Assembly: GCF_023156505.1 (NCBI RefSeq)
Contig: NZ_JALNMJ010000032.1
Location: forward strand, 1-51,219
Source of the DNA: Roseibium sediminicola
Lineage (GTDB): Bacteria; Pseudomonadota; Alphaproteobacteria; Rhizobiales; Stappiaceae
Reading direction: 5' to 3'
DNA length: 51,219 bases
Positions 1 through 9,600 of this stretch are shown piece by piece. The position numbers were made by a program, and so were the translations under genes. Every line of letters begins with the position of its first letter. Within the stretch, counting starts at the first letter, position 1. The notes under the pieces are model-generated. The model did not search any database. It was not told where the DNA came from and saw nothing but the letters and a program-made list of their open reading frames with translations.

Positions 1-409
1 AAACCGACCGCCGCAAAACGCGGCGGCGGCACCGCTCGGCCTGAAACCGGTAACCCGACACAATCAGAAAACTGCCCGACGGAAACCCATCAAGCGACAA
101 CACTGTGAGAAATGCGGGCTAAACCGCGACGTCCACACGCGCTTCGAACTTACAACACAGTCTGCAGGACACCATGAGCGGAGGCTAAGCCTGAACATGC
201 ATCCGGTCAATGCACAATGCGCTTTCAGGCCTCCAGACCCGGCCGGATGGACTCACCTGCCAAGGCCACGATGGTGTTCAGGCGCGGATGTGACACCACA
301 ACCCCGCAGCACGGTTCGCGTGCGTTACCTCAACGTCAAAGTCGCCTATCATGAGTGGTGGTGGCCCTGATTGCGCGCCACAACAGGCCACGGGGTTGGG
401 GGCACAGGC
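1..409. other. Leading intergenic stretch without a recognised gene
   Basis: No convincing coding region is seen. A short GC hairpin lies at 8-26 (CCGCCGC, loop AAAAC, GCGGCGG) but it has no T-tract, so it is not called a terminator. The rest is presumably the promoter region of the KAP NTPase gene that starts at 410; no clear -35/-10 pair stands out. Confidence 0.5.
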
Positions 410-3400
410 ATGGACAGCAATTCAGTCACCGCGAATTTCGCCCAGTTCAAGCTGGAAAGTCATGTCAATCGCGCTCTGAAGGCTGCCTGGTCCTTCTCCG
501 GTGGCGCGCCGGTCGAGGCAGCACATGTTCTCAGAGGCATTCTTCTGACCAGCCGGCGCGCAAAGTCCGAAGCCTTCTCCAAGCTTTCTTTCCTGCTGCC
601 GGTGCCGGACATCAAGGCGCCGGAGAGCGGGTCCAGTCCCTCGGCCACGCTAGAGGCCTTGCCGCTCGCCCCTGATCTGGCCCAGGCCTTTTCGGTGGCC
701 GAAGAGTTTTTCAAGGGTGAAAAGTCCATCTGGGGGCGTGACCTGGTCACGCTTGCCTTGACGGCGCCGGACAGTCCTTCGCTTCTTGCCCTTGCAAGCG
801 AGGCTGGTGTTTCCCTCCAGGAGCTGCGCGCGCAATGGATGGATTTTGTTCGCGAAACCGACAAGCACCGCTCGCAGGACGCCTGGGAAGCCTGGTGGCG
901 CACTTCCGGTATCAGCGCGGCTCCCGCAACCGACGGACCCGCAGCCTATCTTGTGCTGTGGAACCCGGAGCAATACCCGTTTTCGGACATGGACGTCAAA
1001 ATCAAGGAGATTGGCGACACGGGTTCAACGGCGTTTACCTGGCGCACCGGCAACCGGAAGAACATGGCCGTCGGGTCCCGGCTGTTCCTGTTCCGGACCG
1101 GGGCGGAGCCGCGGGGGCTGGTCGGTGTCGGCACAACGACCACCCCGGTTGCCGAAGCCCCGCACCGGGATCCGCAGCGCGCCGAAAAGGGGCAGACCTC
1201 TCCCTATGTGGAAGCGTCCTGGGAGGCGCTGTCGCGCGATCCCCTACTCGGTCTTGAGGAGGTTATTTCGCGCACCGGAACCGACGGGATCTGGTCCAGC
1301 CAGGGTGGCGGGGTCGAGATCCCGGCCGATGTGGCGGCAAGGCTCGAAGCTGCCTGGCGCGACGTGACTGAGCCGGATGCCGATCCGAAACCGGCTTTGC
1401 CGCAACAGCGGCTCATAGCCAGCTTCGATGCGGACACGGGCGACCGGGAAGACACGCTTAATATCGGGCGTTACGTCGACGCCTTTGCAAGGGTCATGTC
1501 CTCGCGCGCCCTGAAACCGCCGCTCTCCATCGGCCTGTTCGGGGACTGGGGTTCCGGCAAGACGTTTTTCATGGAGAAGCTGTTCGACAAAATTGAAACC
1601 ACCCGCAAGGACACGTCGGAGGAAAGCCGGCGGCTTTATTACCAGAACATCTGCCAGATCCGTTTCAATGCCTGGCATTACGCTGAGACCAATCTCTGGG
1701 CCAGCCTGGTGACGACGATCTTCGACGAGCTGCGCGTGTTTCTGGACGGCCGCGACGACAAGGCGAATGAAAAGGATGAATTCAACAAGCTGTTGAACAA
1801 GCTGGAAGTTGCCGAAGAGCTGCGTGCGAAGGCGCAGGAAGACCTGGAGAAGGCCAAAGAAGCGCATGCTGCTGCCGAAGTGGAACTCGCAACGGCCAAG
1901 CAGACACTTGCAGGCCTGCCGCCGTCGCCAGAGTTGACGGCTGAGGAATATCAGAAAATCCTGGGCGCCACCTTGTCCAAAATCGGACTTGGAAGCGGTG
2001 ACGATCTGAAGAAGCTGGTCACTTCGCTTGCCTGCATGACGGGCCGTGACGATCTGAAGGCGTCGGTCGCGGAGCTTTCGGATGAAGGTCATGCGACCGT
2101 GGAGCGGGCGCGGGACGTCCTACGGCAAACGCAGAAAATGACATCCCGTGCCGGCTTCTGGTGGCGGATTTTGCTGGCTGCAAGGGTCCAGGACAACAAG
2201 TGGGTCCTTGGGGGCGGACTGGCGGTGATTGTTCTGATCCCGATCCTGTTCGGAGTTCTTGATCTGGCGGGCAAATTGCACACCTCCTGGGCGGCGCTTT
2301 CGGCCGCCCTCCTTGAAGTTCTGGCAATCAGTGGCGTGGTCCTGGCCTGGGTCAGGTCCCGCTTGAAATTGGCCGCGCCGGTGTTCGACAGGCTGGACGC
2401 CTGGCAGACGGATATCGAGGAGAGGATTGCCGAAGCCAAGGCCTTGGATCAGGAAGCCTACGAGAAGGATTGTCAAAAAGCGCGCCTTCAGGAAGAGCAG
2501 GCTCGTGAGCAGTTCGAAGCAGCCCAGCAGAAGCTGGCGTTGGCCGCTCAGGCTGAAGATGCGGCGCGGCGGGCCTTAAAGGATTCTACCTCCAAGGCCC
2601 GGCTGGACAAGTTCATCCGCGACCGGGCCGCCAGCGAGGACTATGCAGTTCATCTTGGTTTGATCGCCATGATCCACCGGGACTTCCGCAAATTGTCCGA
2701 GCTGATGGAGTTGGCCCGGAAAGACCCGGACAGCGAGTTGACCAAGGATATTCCGAGGGTCGACCGGATCATCCTTTATATCGACGATCTCGACCGATGC
2801 CATCCGCCGGAGCGGGTCGTGCGGGTTCTGGAGGCGACCCATCTCCTGCTGTTCTTCCCGTTGTTCGTGGTCGTGGTCGGGGTCGATTCGCGCTGGGTGT
2901 CCCGGGCGCTCTACAAGCATTACGAAGACATGCTCGCGGACGAGTCGCTGCAGAATGGCGCCGCCAGGATCGACAATCCGGAATCGGACGACGCGCCGGT
3001 TGCCGGGAACGCGCTGACGATGAGGGCGTTGCGGCGCCCGCCGGCGGAAAGCCAGGATTTCCTTGAGAAGATCTTTCAGGTGCCGTTCTGGCTTCGGCGC
3101 ATGGACGAGGCGGCGGTCAAGCGCATGGTCCATGACCTCATCAAAGGCGACGCGGTCGCCGAGACGGACGCAACCAAGGGGCTGACAACAACGCCCAAGG
3201 CTGGTTCACGGTCAGGTGGCGGTGCCTCGGGAAGCGCGGACACCGGCCAGAGTCCATCTGCTGGCGCCCGTAGCCAGAGCGTTGAGAAGGAAGAGGTGCA
3301 GGAGACCACGCTGACGGCGGAAGATCAAAGCCAGCCGGCCACGTTGACGCTTGCGTCTGCCACTGTCAGCTTGACCATCAGCGCCCCGGAGCGGCAATTC

Positions 3401-3835
3401 ATGGAAGAAGTGGCTCCGCTGATGCCGCGCACCCCCCGGTCGGTCAAGCGCTTCATCAATATCTACCGGCTCTACAAATCAGCCCTGTCCCCGGAAGGTC
3501 TCAGAGACTTTCTGGGAACCGCCGACCAGCCGGGCAATTTCCGCGCCGTTCAGATCCTCCTTGCCCTTGTAACCGGGTCGCCGCTCTGCGCCCGCTGTGT
3601 CTTCGACCAGCTGCAAACGATTGACGGGACGTCGGCGGAAAAGCTGTCCGATCTGGTCGGTAAACTCAACGACGGACCGGAGAGCTGGCAGACCACCATC
3701 GAGGCCCTGCGCGTCTTAGCCAAGGGCGACAATGACCTCGACCTCAGTGCGCTCAGAAATGTGTCCGCGCTGGTGTCGCGCTATTCGGTGCATCATATGG
3801 TGGCCGTGGATCCGGGCAGAACCGTTCTGGGCTGA
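410..3835 (+). CDS. Clp_N-like / EVE-like / KAP-family P-loop NTPase, membrane-associated
   Basis: The ATG at 410 is chosen over one 39 nt upstream because the recognisable N-terminal domain begins directly after it; the product is 1141 residues. Residues about 8-145 resemble the helical double repeat of Clp_N domains (VEAAHVLRGIL; later GRDLVTLAL and LLALASEAGVSL). Residues about 178-310 look like an EVE/PUA-type modified-base reader (YLVLWNPEQYPFSD, KNMAVGSRLFLFRTG, PRGLVGVG). The KAP NTPase follows: Walker A GLFGDWGSGKT near 375, FNAWHY near 418, Walker B IILYIDDLDRCHPPERVV near 787, and the C-terminal PRSVKRFINIYRLY motif. Two hydrophobic segments (about 597-620 and 626-648) sit inside the NTPase between coiled coils, as is usual for KAP proteins. 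A low-complexity linker lies near 930-990. The KAP assignment is firm; the two N-terminal domains are read from pattern alone. Role unknown; a defence or nucleic-acid surveillance role is an inference. No partner gene is visible. Confidence 0.85.
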   Translation: MDSNSVTANFAQFKLESHVNRALKAAWSFSGGAPVEAAHVLRGILLTSRRAKSEAFSKLSFLLPVPDIKAPESGSSPSATLEALPLAPDLAQAFSVAEEFFKGEKSIWGRDLVTLALTAPDSPSLLALASEAGVSLQELRAQWMDFVRETDKHRSQDAWEAWWRTSGISAAPATDGPAAYLVLWNPEQYPFSDMDVKIKEIGDTGSTAFTWRTGNRKNMAVGSRLFLFRTGAEPRGLVGVGTTTTPVAEAPHRDPQRAEKGQTSPYVEASWEALSRDPLLGLEEVISRTGTDGIWSSQGGGVEIPADVAARLEAAWRDVTEPDADPKPALPQQRLIASFDADTGDREDTLNIGRYVDAFARVMSSRALKPPLSIGLFGDWGSGKTFFMEKLFDKIETTRKDTSEESRRLYYQNICQIRFNAWHYAETNLWASLVTTIFDELRVFLDGRDDKANEKDEFNKLLNKLEVAEELRAKAQEDLEKAKEAHAAAEVELATAKQTLAGLPPSPELTAEEYQKILGATLSKIGLGSGDDLKKLVTSLACMTGRDDLKASVAELSDEGHATVERARDVLRQTQKMTSRAGFWWRILLAARVQDNKWVLGGGLAVIVLIPILFGVLDLAGKLHTSWAALSAALLEVLAISGVVLAWVRSRLKLAAPVFDRLDAWQTDIEERIAEAKALDQEAYEKDCQKARLQEEQAREQFEAAQQKLALAAQAEDAARRALKDSTSKARLDKFIRDRAASEDYAVHLGLIAMIHRDFRKLSELMELARKDPDSELTKDIPRVDRIILYIDDLDRCHPPERVVRVLEATHLLLFFPLFVVVVGVDSRWVSRALYKHYEDMLADESLQNGAARIDNPESDDAPVAGNALTMRALRRPPAESQDFLEKIFQVPFWLRRMDEAAVKRMVHDLIKGDAVAETDATKGLTTTPKAGSRSGGGASGSADTGQSPSAGARSQSVEKEEVQETTLTAEDQSQPATLTLASATVSLTISAPERQFMEEVAPLMPRTPRSVKRFINIYRLYKSALSPEGLRDFLGTADQPGNFRAVQILLALVTGSPLCARCVFDQLQTIDGTSAEKLSDLVGKLNDGPESWQTTIEALRVLAKGDNDLDLSALRNVSALVSRYSVHHMVAVDPGRTVLG

Positions 3836-3955
3836 TTTTAAGGATTTTCGGGCCGGGCCCGGCGGCCGGGCAGGGGAACGCGAGCTGTCGTTTGGCCCGG
3901 CAATACGTTCGTTCGCCGTTTATAAACCAATCGGTGTCGCAAATGCTCTAATCGC

Positions 3956-3982
3956 TTGCATCGCTTTTGGGATTGATATAAA
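3956..3982 (+). promoter_or_regulatory. Candidate promoter of the methionine operon
   Basis: TTGCAT at 3956-3961 and TATAAA at 3977-3982 are 15 nt apart, a short spacing. The -10-like hexamer lies inside the palindrome at 3975-3996, so a bound repressor would block it. Assigned by eye only. Confidence 0.35.
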
Positions 3983-3996
3983 GATATCTTTATATC
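3975..3996. promoter_or_regulatory. Perfect 22-bp palindrome, probable SahR-type operator
   Basis: The half-site is GATATAAAGAT and the second half is its exact reverse complement. It ends 19 nt before the start codon of the ArsR-methyltransferase gene. ArsR-family SAH-responsive repressors (SahR) are known to bind A/T-rich palindromes of this general shape in front of methionine-cycle genes. The match to SahR is from family knowledge; the palindrome itself is exact. Confidence 0.75.
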
Positions 3997-4015
3997 GACA
4001 TTGATGGCGAAGTGA

Positions 4016-5026
4016 ATGACCGAACAGCAGACCCTTACCGTAGACGAGACCCTTGCCGCCCTGAGAGCGGTTGGCGAGACCACGCGTCTCAGGCTGATCG
4101 CCCTCCTGGCGGAGAGCGAGCTGACGGTGAAGGACGCCACCGCAATTCTGGGCCAGAGCCAGCCGCGCATTTCCCGCCATCTGAAACTTCTGGCCGAAGC
4201 GGATTTGATCAAGCGCTACCCGGAGGGCTCCTGGGTCTATTACCGCTTGGCGGAGGGGCCGGAAGGACAGCTGGCTCGGGATCTGGTCGCCCGCATTTCC
4301 ACAGACGATGCCGTCCTGGCCGCCGATCAGGAGCGTTTTCAGGCAATCCGTAAGGCCAAGTCCGAAGAGGCGGCAGCCTATTTCGCCGCCCGCGCACTCA
4401 CCTGGGACCGGGAGCGCTCGCTTCACGTCTCCGAAGAGGACGTCGAGGCCGCGATGCGCGCGGCACTTGGCAACAAGCCGTTCCAGTCCTTCCTTGATCT
4501 GGGAACTGGCACGGGCCGCCTGCTGGAAGTCTTTTCCGACCAGTATACCTCAGCGCTTGGCATCGATGCTTCCCATGACATGCTGGCCGTTGCCCGGGCC
4601 AACCTTGCCAAGGCCGGGCTTTCCAACGCGCAGGTCCGCCACGGCGACGTCTACGCATTGAATGTGCCGCCACGCTCCTTCGATGTGGTGACCATTCACC
4701 AGGTGCTGCACTTCCTGGACGAACCCGCCCGCGCGCTCAACGAGGCGGCCCGGGCGCTGCGTCCCGGCGGCCGCCTGCTGATCATCGATTTCGCGCCGCA
4801 TGAACTGGAGTTCCTGCGCGACAAACACGCCCACCGCCGCCTCGGTTTTGCCCATGATCAGATGGAGCGCTGGCTGGAGGCGCTGGACCTGGATCTGGAG
4901 CAGGTCACCGACCTGGTTCCGGGCGAACACAACGACACCAACCTGACCGTAACGCTCTGGCTTGCCCGGGATCGACGCATCGTCACCGACCTGCCAGCCC
5001 AGAATCCCTCACGAGAGGTCGCTTAA
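4016..5026 (+). CDS. ArsR-family regulator fused to a SAM-dependent methyltransferase domain (SahR-like)
   Basis: This 336-residue protein has an N-terminal winged-helix ArsR domain (residues about 5-85, TTRLRLIALLAE and QPRISRHLKLLAEADLI) with no metal-binding cysteine pair. A class I methyltransferase domain follows, with the SAM-binding motif LDLGTGTGRLLE near residue 160 and ARALRPGGRLLIIDF downstream. This architecture is typical of alphaproteobacterial regulators of the methionine/SAM cycle, where the methyltransferase fold is thought to sense SAM or S-adenosylhomocysteine. The gene is separated from metF by one base and preceded by a perfect palindrome, so autoregulation and control of metF, and perhaps metH, is the simplest reading. 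The ATG at 4016 has a weak ribosome binding site; a GTG one frame off lies just upstream. Whether the domain is still catalytic cannot be told. Confidence 0.88.
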   Translation: MTEQQTLTVDETLAALRAVGETTRLRLIALLAESELTVKDATAILGQSQPRISRHLKLLAEADLIKRYPEGSWVYYRLAEGPEGQLARDLVARISTDDAVLAADQERFQAIRKAKSEEAAAYFAARALTWDRERSLHVSEEDVEAAMRAALGNKPFQSFLDLGTGTGRLLEVFSDQYTSALGIDASHDMLAVARANLAKAGLSNAQVRHGDVYALNVPPRSFDVVTIHQVLHFLDEPARALNEAARALRPGGRLLIIDFAPHELEFLRDKHAHRRLGFAHDQMERWLEALDLDLEQVTDLVPGEHNDTNLTVTLWLARDRRIVTDLPAQNPSREVA

Positions 5027-5027
5027 C

Positions 5028-5942
5028 ATGACTGACAGTTCCAACCGCCGGTCGCACCAGGCCGCTTCCGCGCCGATCACGGCTTCCTTCGAGTTCTTCC
5101 CGCCGAAGTCGGACAAGATGGCCGAGACGCTGTGGAACACGGTTCAGCGCCTGGCGCCGCTGTCGCCGTCCTTCGTCTCCGTCACCTACGGGGCGGGCGG
5201 TTCGACCCGCGAGCGTACCCACAAGACCGTGGAGAGGATCCTGAAGGAAACCGATCTGGCCCCGGCCGCGCACCTGACTTGTGTCGGTTCGCCACGCTCT
5301 GAAGTCGATGCCATCGTCAAGGATTACTGGGACCTCGGCGTGCGTCACCTGGTGGCCCTGCGCGGCGATCCGCTGGAAGGCATCGGCTCACGCTACGTGC
5401 CGCATGAAGAAGGCTATGCCTATGCCTCCGATCTGGTTGCCGGCATCAAGAAAATCGCCAATTTCGACATTTCTGTTTCCGGCTACCCGGAAAAACACCC
5501 GGAAAGCGGCTCCTGGCAGAAGGAGATCGACAACCTGAAGCGCAAGGTCGACGCGGGTGCCGACCGGATCATCACCCAGTATTTCTTCGACAACGATCTG
5601 TTCGACGAGTACCTAGAGCGGATCGCGGCGGCCGGCATAAACATTCCGGTGATCCCGGGCATCCTGCCGATCCACAATTTCGAGCAGACAATGGTGTTCT
5701 CGGCCAAATGCGGCACCTCGATCCCGCAATGGCTGGCCCGCCGCTTTGCCGGTCTCAGCAACGATCCGGAAACCCGCAAGCTGGTCGGTGTGTCGGTCGC
5801 CTGCGAGCAGGTGATGGATCTTGTCGACAAGGGCATCAACGATTTCCACTTCTACACCATGAACCGGGCCGACCTGACCTACGCCATCTGCCACATGCTC
5901 GGCATGGGCCGGCCGGAAACCGAGAAAGACCTGGCCGCCTGA
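5028..5942 (+). CDS. metF: Methylenetetrahydrofolate reductase
   Basis: MetF reduces 5,10-methylenetetrahydrofolate to 5-methyltetrahydrofolate, the methyl donor for MetH, using FAD. The 304-residue product shows the family signatures SFEFFPPKSD (residues 20-29), VSVTYGAGGSTRERT, the DRIITQYFFDN segment and the PVIPGILPI loop. The ATG at 5028 is preceded by GAGAGG at a suitable distance; an upstream in-frame extension into the regulator gene would not match the family start. It lies one base after the ArsR-methyltransferase stop codon, so translation is probably coupled. Length and motifs are normal for bacterial MetF; cytosolic. Confidence 0.97.
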   Translation: MTDSSNRRSHQAASAPITASFEFFPPKSDKMAETLWNTVQRLAPLSPSFVSVTYGAGGSTRERTHKTVERILKETDLAPAAHLTCVGSPRSEVDAIVKDYWDLGVRHLVALRGDPLEGIGSRYVPHEEGYAYASDLVAGIKKIANFDISVSGYPEKHPESGSWQKEIDNLKRKVDAGADRIITQYFFDNDLFDEYLERIAAAGINIPVIPGILPIHNFEQTMVFSAKCGTSIPQWLARRFAGLSNDPETRKLVGVSVACEQVMDLVDKGINDFHFYTMNRADLTYAICHMLGMGRPETEKDLAA

Positions 5943-6002
5943 GAGGCTTGAGGCTGCGGCATACAGATCAAGCGTCTTTGAGAAGTTGCTTTTTTTTAGG
6001 GA

Positions 6003-6156
6003 ACCCCCACCCCTAACCCCTCCCCACAAGGGGGAGGGGGACAGGCCGAAAACGCCGGGATGCAGTGCCTTATCCGAGTTTGGAAGGGGGCTGCGGTCGC
6101 CGCAGGGCACAACGGAATTCCCTTCCCCCTTGTGGGGAAGGGTTAGGGATGGGGGT
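6003..6156. repeat. Inverted-repeat element in the metF downstream gap
   Basis: Outer arms at 6003-6030 and 6129-6156 are 28 nt each and match as reverse complements with two mismatches (left arm starts ACCCCCACCCCTAACCCC). Between them are further complementary C-rich and G-rich tracts. A T-run precedes the element at about 5990-5997. It has the look of a dispersed intergenic repeat (REP/MITE-like). It contains no gene and could act as an RNA hairpin between metF and the downstream genes. Confidence 0.65.
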
Positions 6157-6243
6157 GATCGGCAAAGCCGAACCGAGCCCCGGACTGACAAGCAGGTCAC
6201 AGGAACCGGCTGAGTTGAAAGACAAAGCGAGTAACCGTTCGAG

Positions 6244-6528
6244 ATGATCAAGTTAAGCACCGCCGACACCGTTGAGACGACCGCCTTCGCCGTGCTGCGC
6301 GAGCGAGGCTTTGATCTTCGGGTGGTCGACATGGGGGCGGACAAGACCCGGCTCATCGTTGCAAGCGACGGGAAACACGAATTCCGCGGCCATTCCGCCT
6401 TGGAAATTCTCGGGCTTCTCGCCGTCTATCAGGCCCGCGGCGAGGACTGGCATCCGACCGAAGAGGACATGCATCACCGGACCAAGTTCTGGGATGCTTC
6501 CTACAACGACACGGACCGGGACAGCTGA
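6244..6528 (+). CDS. Conserved-looking small protein of unknown function between metF and metH
   Basis: The product is 94 residues, acidic, with an alpha/beta pattern (FDLRVVDMGADKTRLIVASD, then FRGHSALEILGLLAVYQARG) and a charged tail rich in Asp and His. No signal peptide or membrane segment is seen. Codon usage (strong G/C third position) fits neighbouring real genes. It sits in the same direction as metF and metH, 78 nt before metH, so co-expression with the methionine genes is likely. I do not recognise the family, and no function is proposed. The ribosome binding site is weak (TTCGAG before ATG). Confidence 0.65.
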   Translation: MIKLSTADTVETTAFAVLRERGFDLRVVDMGADKTRLIVASDGKHEFRGHSALEILGLLAVYQARGEDWHPTEEDMHHRTKFWDASYNDTDRDS

Positions 6529-6606
6529 GGCTCCTGCCGTTCCGCCCTTGACATCACACCGGCATCAGCCGGACCAACCGATAAGACATTCCGGAAGGAA
6601 ACACCC

Positions 6607-9600
6607 GTGACCAAGTCCGACGCTTTTCAGCGCCTTCGTGACCTCGCCAAGACCCGTATTCTTGTCCTTGACGGTGCCATGGGCACGGAAATCCAGCTGC
6701 TCAAGCTGGATGAAGCCGCCTACCGGGGCGAGCGCTTCAAGGACTGGCCAAGCGACGTCAAGGGCAACAACGACCTGCTTTGCCTGACCCAGCCGGACGC
6801 GCTGCGCCAGATCCATATCGACTATCTGGAAGCCGGCGCAGACATCATCGAGACGAACACGTTCTCGTCGACGACAATCGCCCAGGCCGATTACGGCATG
6901 GAAGAACTGGCCTACGAGTTGAATGTCGAAAGCGCGCGGCTGGCGCGCGAGGCTGCCGACCATGTGACCGCACAGGATCCGTCGCGGCCGCGCTTTGTCG
7001 CCGGGGCGCTCGGGCCGACCAACCGGACTGCGTCGATCTCGCCGGATGTCAACAACCCGGGCTACCGGGCTGTTTCCTTTGACGATCTTCGGATCGCCTA
7101 TGCAGAGGCCGCACGCGGCCTGATTGCCGGTGGCGCGGACATCCTGCTCGTCGAGACGATCTTCGACACGCTCAACGCCAAGGCAGCCCTCTTCGCCATC
7201 GACGAGGTTTTCGAGGAAACCGGCAAGATCCTGCCGGTGATGATTTCCGGCACGATCACCGATCTGTCCGGCCGCACGCTGTCGGGCCAGACACCGGAGG
7301 CGTTCTGGAACTCGGTGCGCCACACCAATCCGCTGACGATCGGCCTCAACTGCGCCCTTGGCGCCAAGGAAATGCGCGCCCATATCGACGAACTCGGCCG
7401 GGTTGCCGACACGCTCGTCTGCGCCTATCCGAACGCGGGCCTGCCCAATGAATTCGGCGAATATGACGAGAGCCCGGGACAGATGGCGGCCCTGGTCGGC
7501 GAATTTGCCGAAGCCGGCCTCGTCAATCTGGTCGGCGGCTGCTGCGGCTCGACGCCGGCCCATATCCGGGCGATTGCCGACGCGGTGGCCGACAAAGCTC
7601 CGCGCGTGATCCCGGAAATCGACCGGCATATGCGGCTGTCCGGCCTGGAGCCGTTTGTCGTCACCAAGGAAACAAACTTCGTCAATGTCGGCGAGCGCAC
7701 AAACGTCACCGGCTCGGCGCGCTTCCGCAAGTTGATCAAGGAAGGCGACTATGCCACCGCGCTCGATGTTGCCCGCCAGCAGGTGGAAAACGGCGCCCAG
7801 ATCATCGACATCAACATGGACGAGGGCCTGCTCGATTCCGAAGAAGCCATGGTCACCTTCCTGAACCTGGTGGCCGCCGAGCCGGACATCGCCAAGGTGC
7901 CGGTGATGATCGACAGTTCCAAATGGACCGTCATTGAGGCCGGACTGAAATGCGTGCAGGGCAAGGGCGTGGTCAATTCCATCTCGCTGAAGGAAGGCGA
8001 GGAGGAATTCATCAAGCACGCCAAACTCGTGCGCCGCTACGGGGCTGCTGTGGTCGTGATGGCCTTTGACGAACAGGGCCAGGCTGACACGTTCGAGCGC
8101 AAAACCGAGATCTGCGCGCGTTCCTACAAGGTGCTGACCGAAAAGGTCGGCTTCCCGCCGGAAGACATCATCTTCGATCCGAACATCTTCGCGGTCGCGA
8201 CCGGCATCGAGGAACACAACAATTACGGTAACGACTTCATCGAGGCGACCGGCTGGATCCGCGAGAACCTGCCGCATGCCCATGTCTCGGGTGGTGTTTC
8301 GAACCTCTCCTTCTCGTTCCGCGGCAACGAGGCCGTGCGCGAGGCGATGCATTCCGTGTTCCTATACCACGCCATCCAGCGCGGCATGGACATGGGCATC
8401 GTCAATGCCGGCCAGCTGGCGGTCTACAACGACCTTGACACCGAGCTGCGCGAGCTGTGCGAAGACGTGGTTTTGAACCGGCGCGACGACGCCACCGACC
8501 GGATGCTGGAGGCGGCCGAGCGCTGGAAAGGCGAGGGCGGCAAGAAACGCGAAGCCGATCTCACCTGGCGCACCTGGGGTGTTGCCAAGCGTCTGGAACA
8601 CGCGCTGGTGCACGGCATCGACGACTATGTTGTCGAGGACACGGAAGAAGCCCGCCAGGCCTTCGACCGGCCGCTGCATGTGATCGAAGGCCCTCTGATG
8701 GACGGCATGAATGTTGTCGGCGACCTGTTCGGCTCCGGCCAGATGTTCCTGCCGCAGGTGGTGAAATCCGCCCGTGTCATGAAAAAGGCGGTTGCCTATC
8801 TGCTGCCCTTCATGGAGCAGGAAAAGAAAGAGCTGGGCCAGACCGGCCAGTCTTCCGCCGGCAAGATCCTGATGGCGACCGTGAAGGGCGATGTCCATGA
8901 CATCGGCAAGAACATCGTCGGCGTCGTGCTCCAGTGCAACAATTTCGAGGTGATCGACCTCGGTGTGATGGTGCCGTCGGCCAAGATCCTGGAAACGGCC
9001 AAGGCCGAAAAGGTCGACATGATCGGTCTCTCCGGCCTGATCACGCCGTCGCTCGATGAAATGTGCCATGTCGCCGCAGAACTGGAGCGCGAAGGCCTCA
9101 ACGTGCCGCTTCTGATCGGCGGGGCGACCACTTCCAAGATCCATACGGCGGTGAAAATCCATCCGAACTATGCAAAGGGCCAGGCGATCTATGTGACCGA
9201 TGCCGGACGTGCGGTGGGTGTTGCCTCCAAGCTGATGAGCGAAGGCGGCCGCGCGCCCTATTACGCGGATGTGCGTGCCGAATATGCCGATATTGCCGAA
9301 AAGCATGCGGCCAGCCGGGGCGGCCAGCAGCGCACGTCGTTGTCGGCGGCGCGCGAGAACGCCTTTGCCTCGGACTTCGCGGGCAAACCGCCGGTCGCAC
9401 CTAAGAAGCCGGGTTCAACGGTCTTCGACGACTTCCCGCTGGAAGAATTGGTGCCGGTGATCGATTGGACGCCGTTCTTTGCCACATGGGAGATCAAGGG
9501 GCGCTATCCGGCGGTTTTGACAGACAACCGCTACGGCCCGGCGGCCAAGGCGCTTTATGACGACGCGCGGCGCATGCTCGACGAGATCGTTGAAAAGAAA

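Noticed and set aside
3836..3974. SAM or SAH riboswitch before the methionine operon
   Set aside because: No conserved stems are apparent; the palindrome is better explained as a DNA operator.
6529..6606. Cobalamin riboswitch before metH
   Set aside because: The gap is only 78 nt and lacks a B12-box-like sequence or stems.
6565..8352. A 595-codon open frame on the minus strand across metH
   Set aside because: It is antisense to an unmistakable MetH; long antisense frames are expected in GC-rich coding DNA. Composition is atypical and there is no ribosome binding site.
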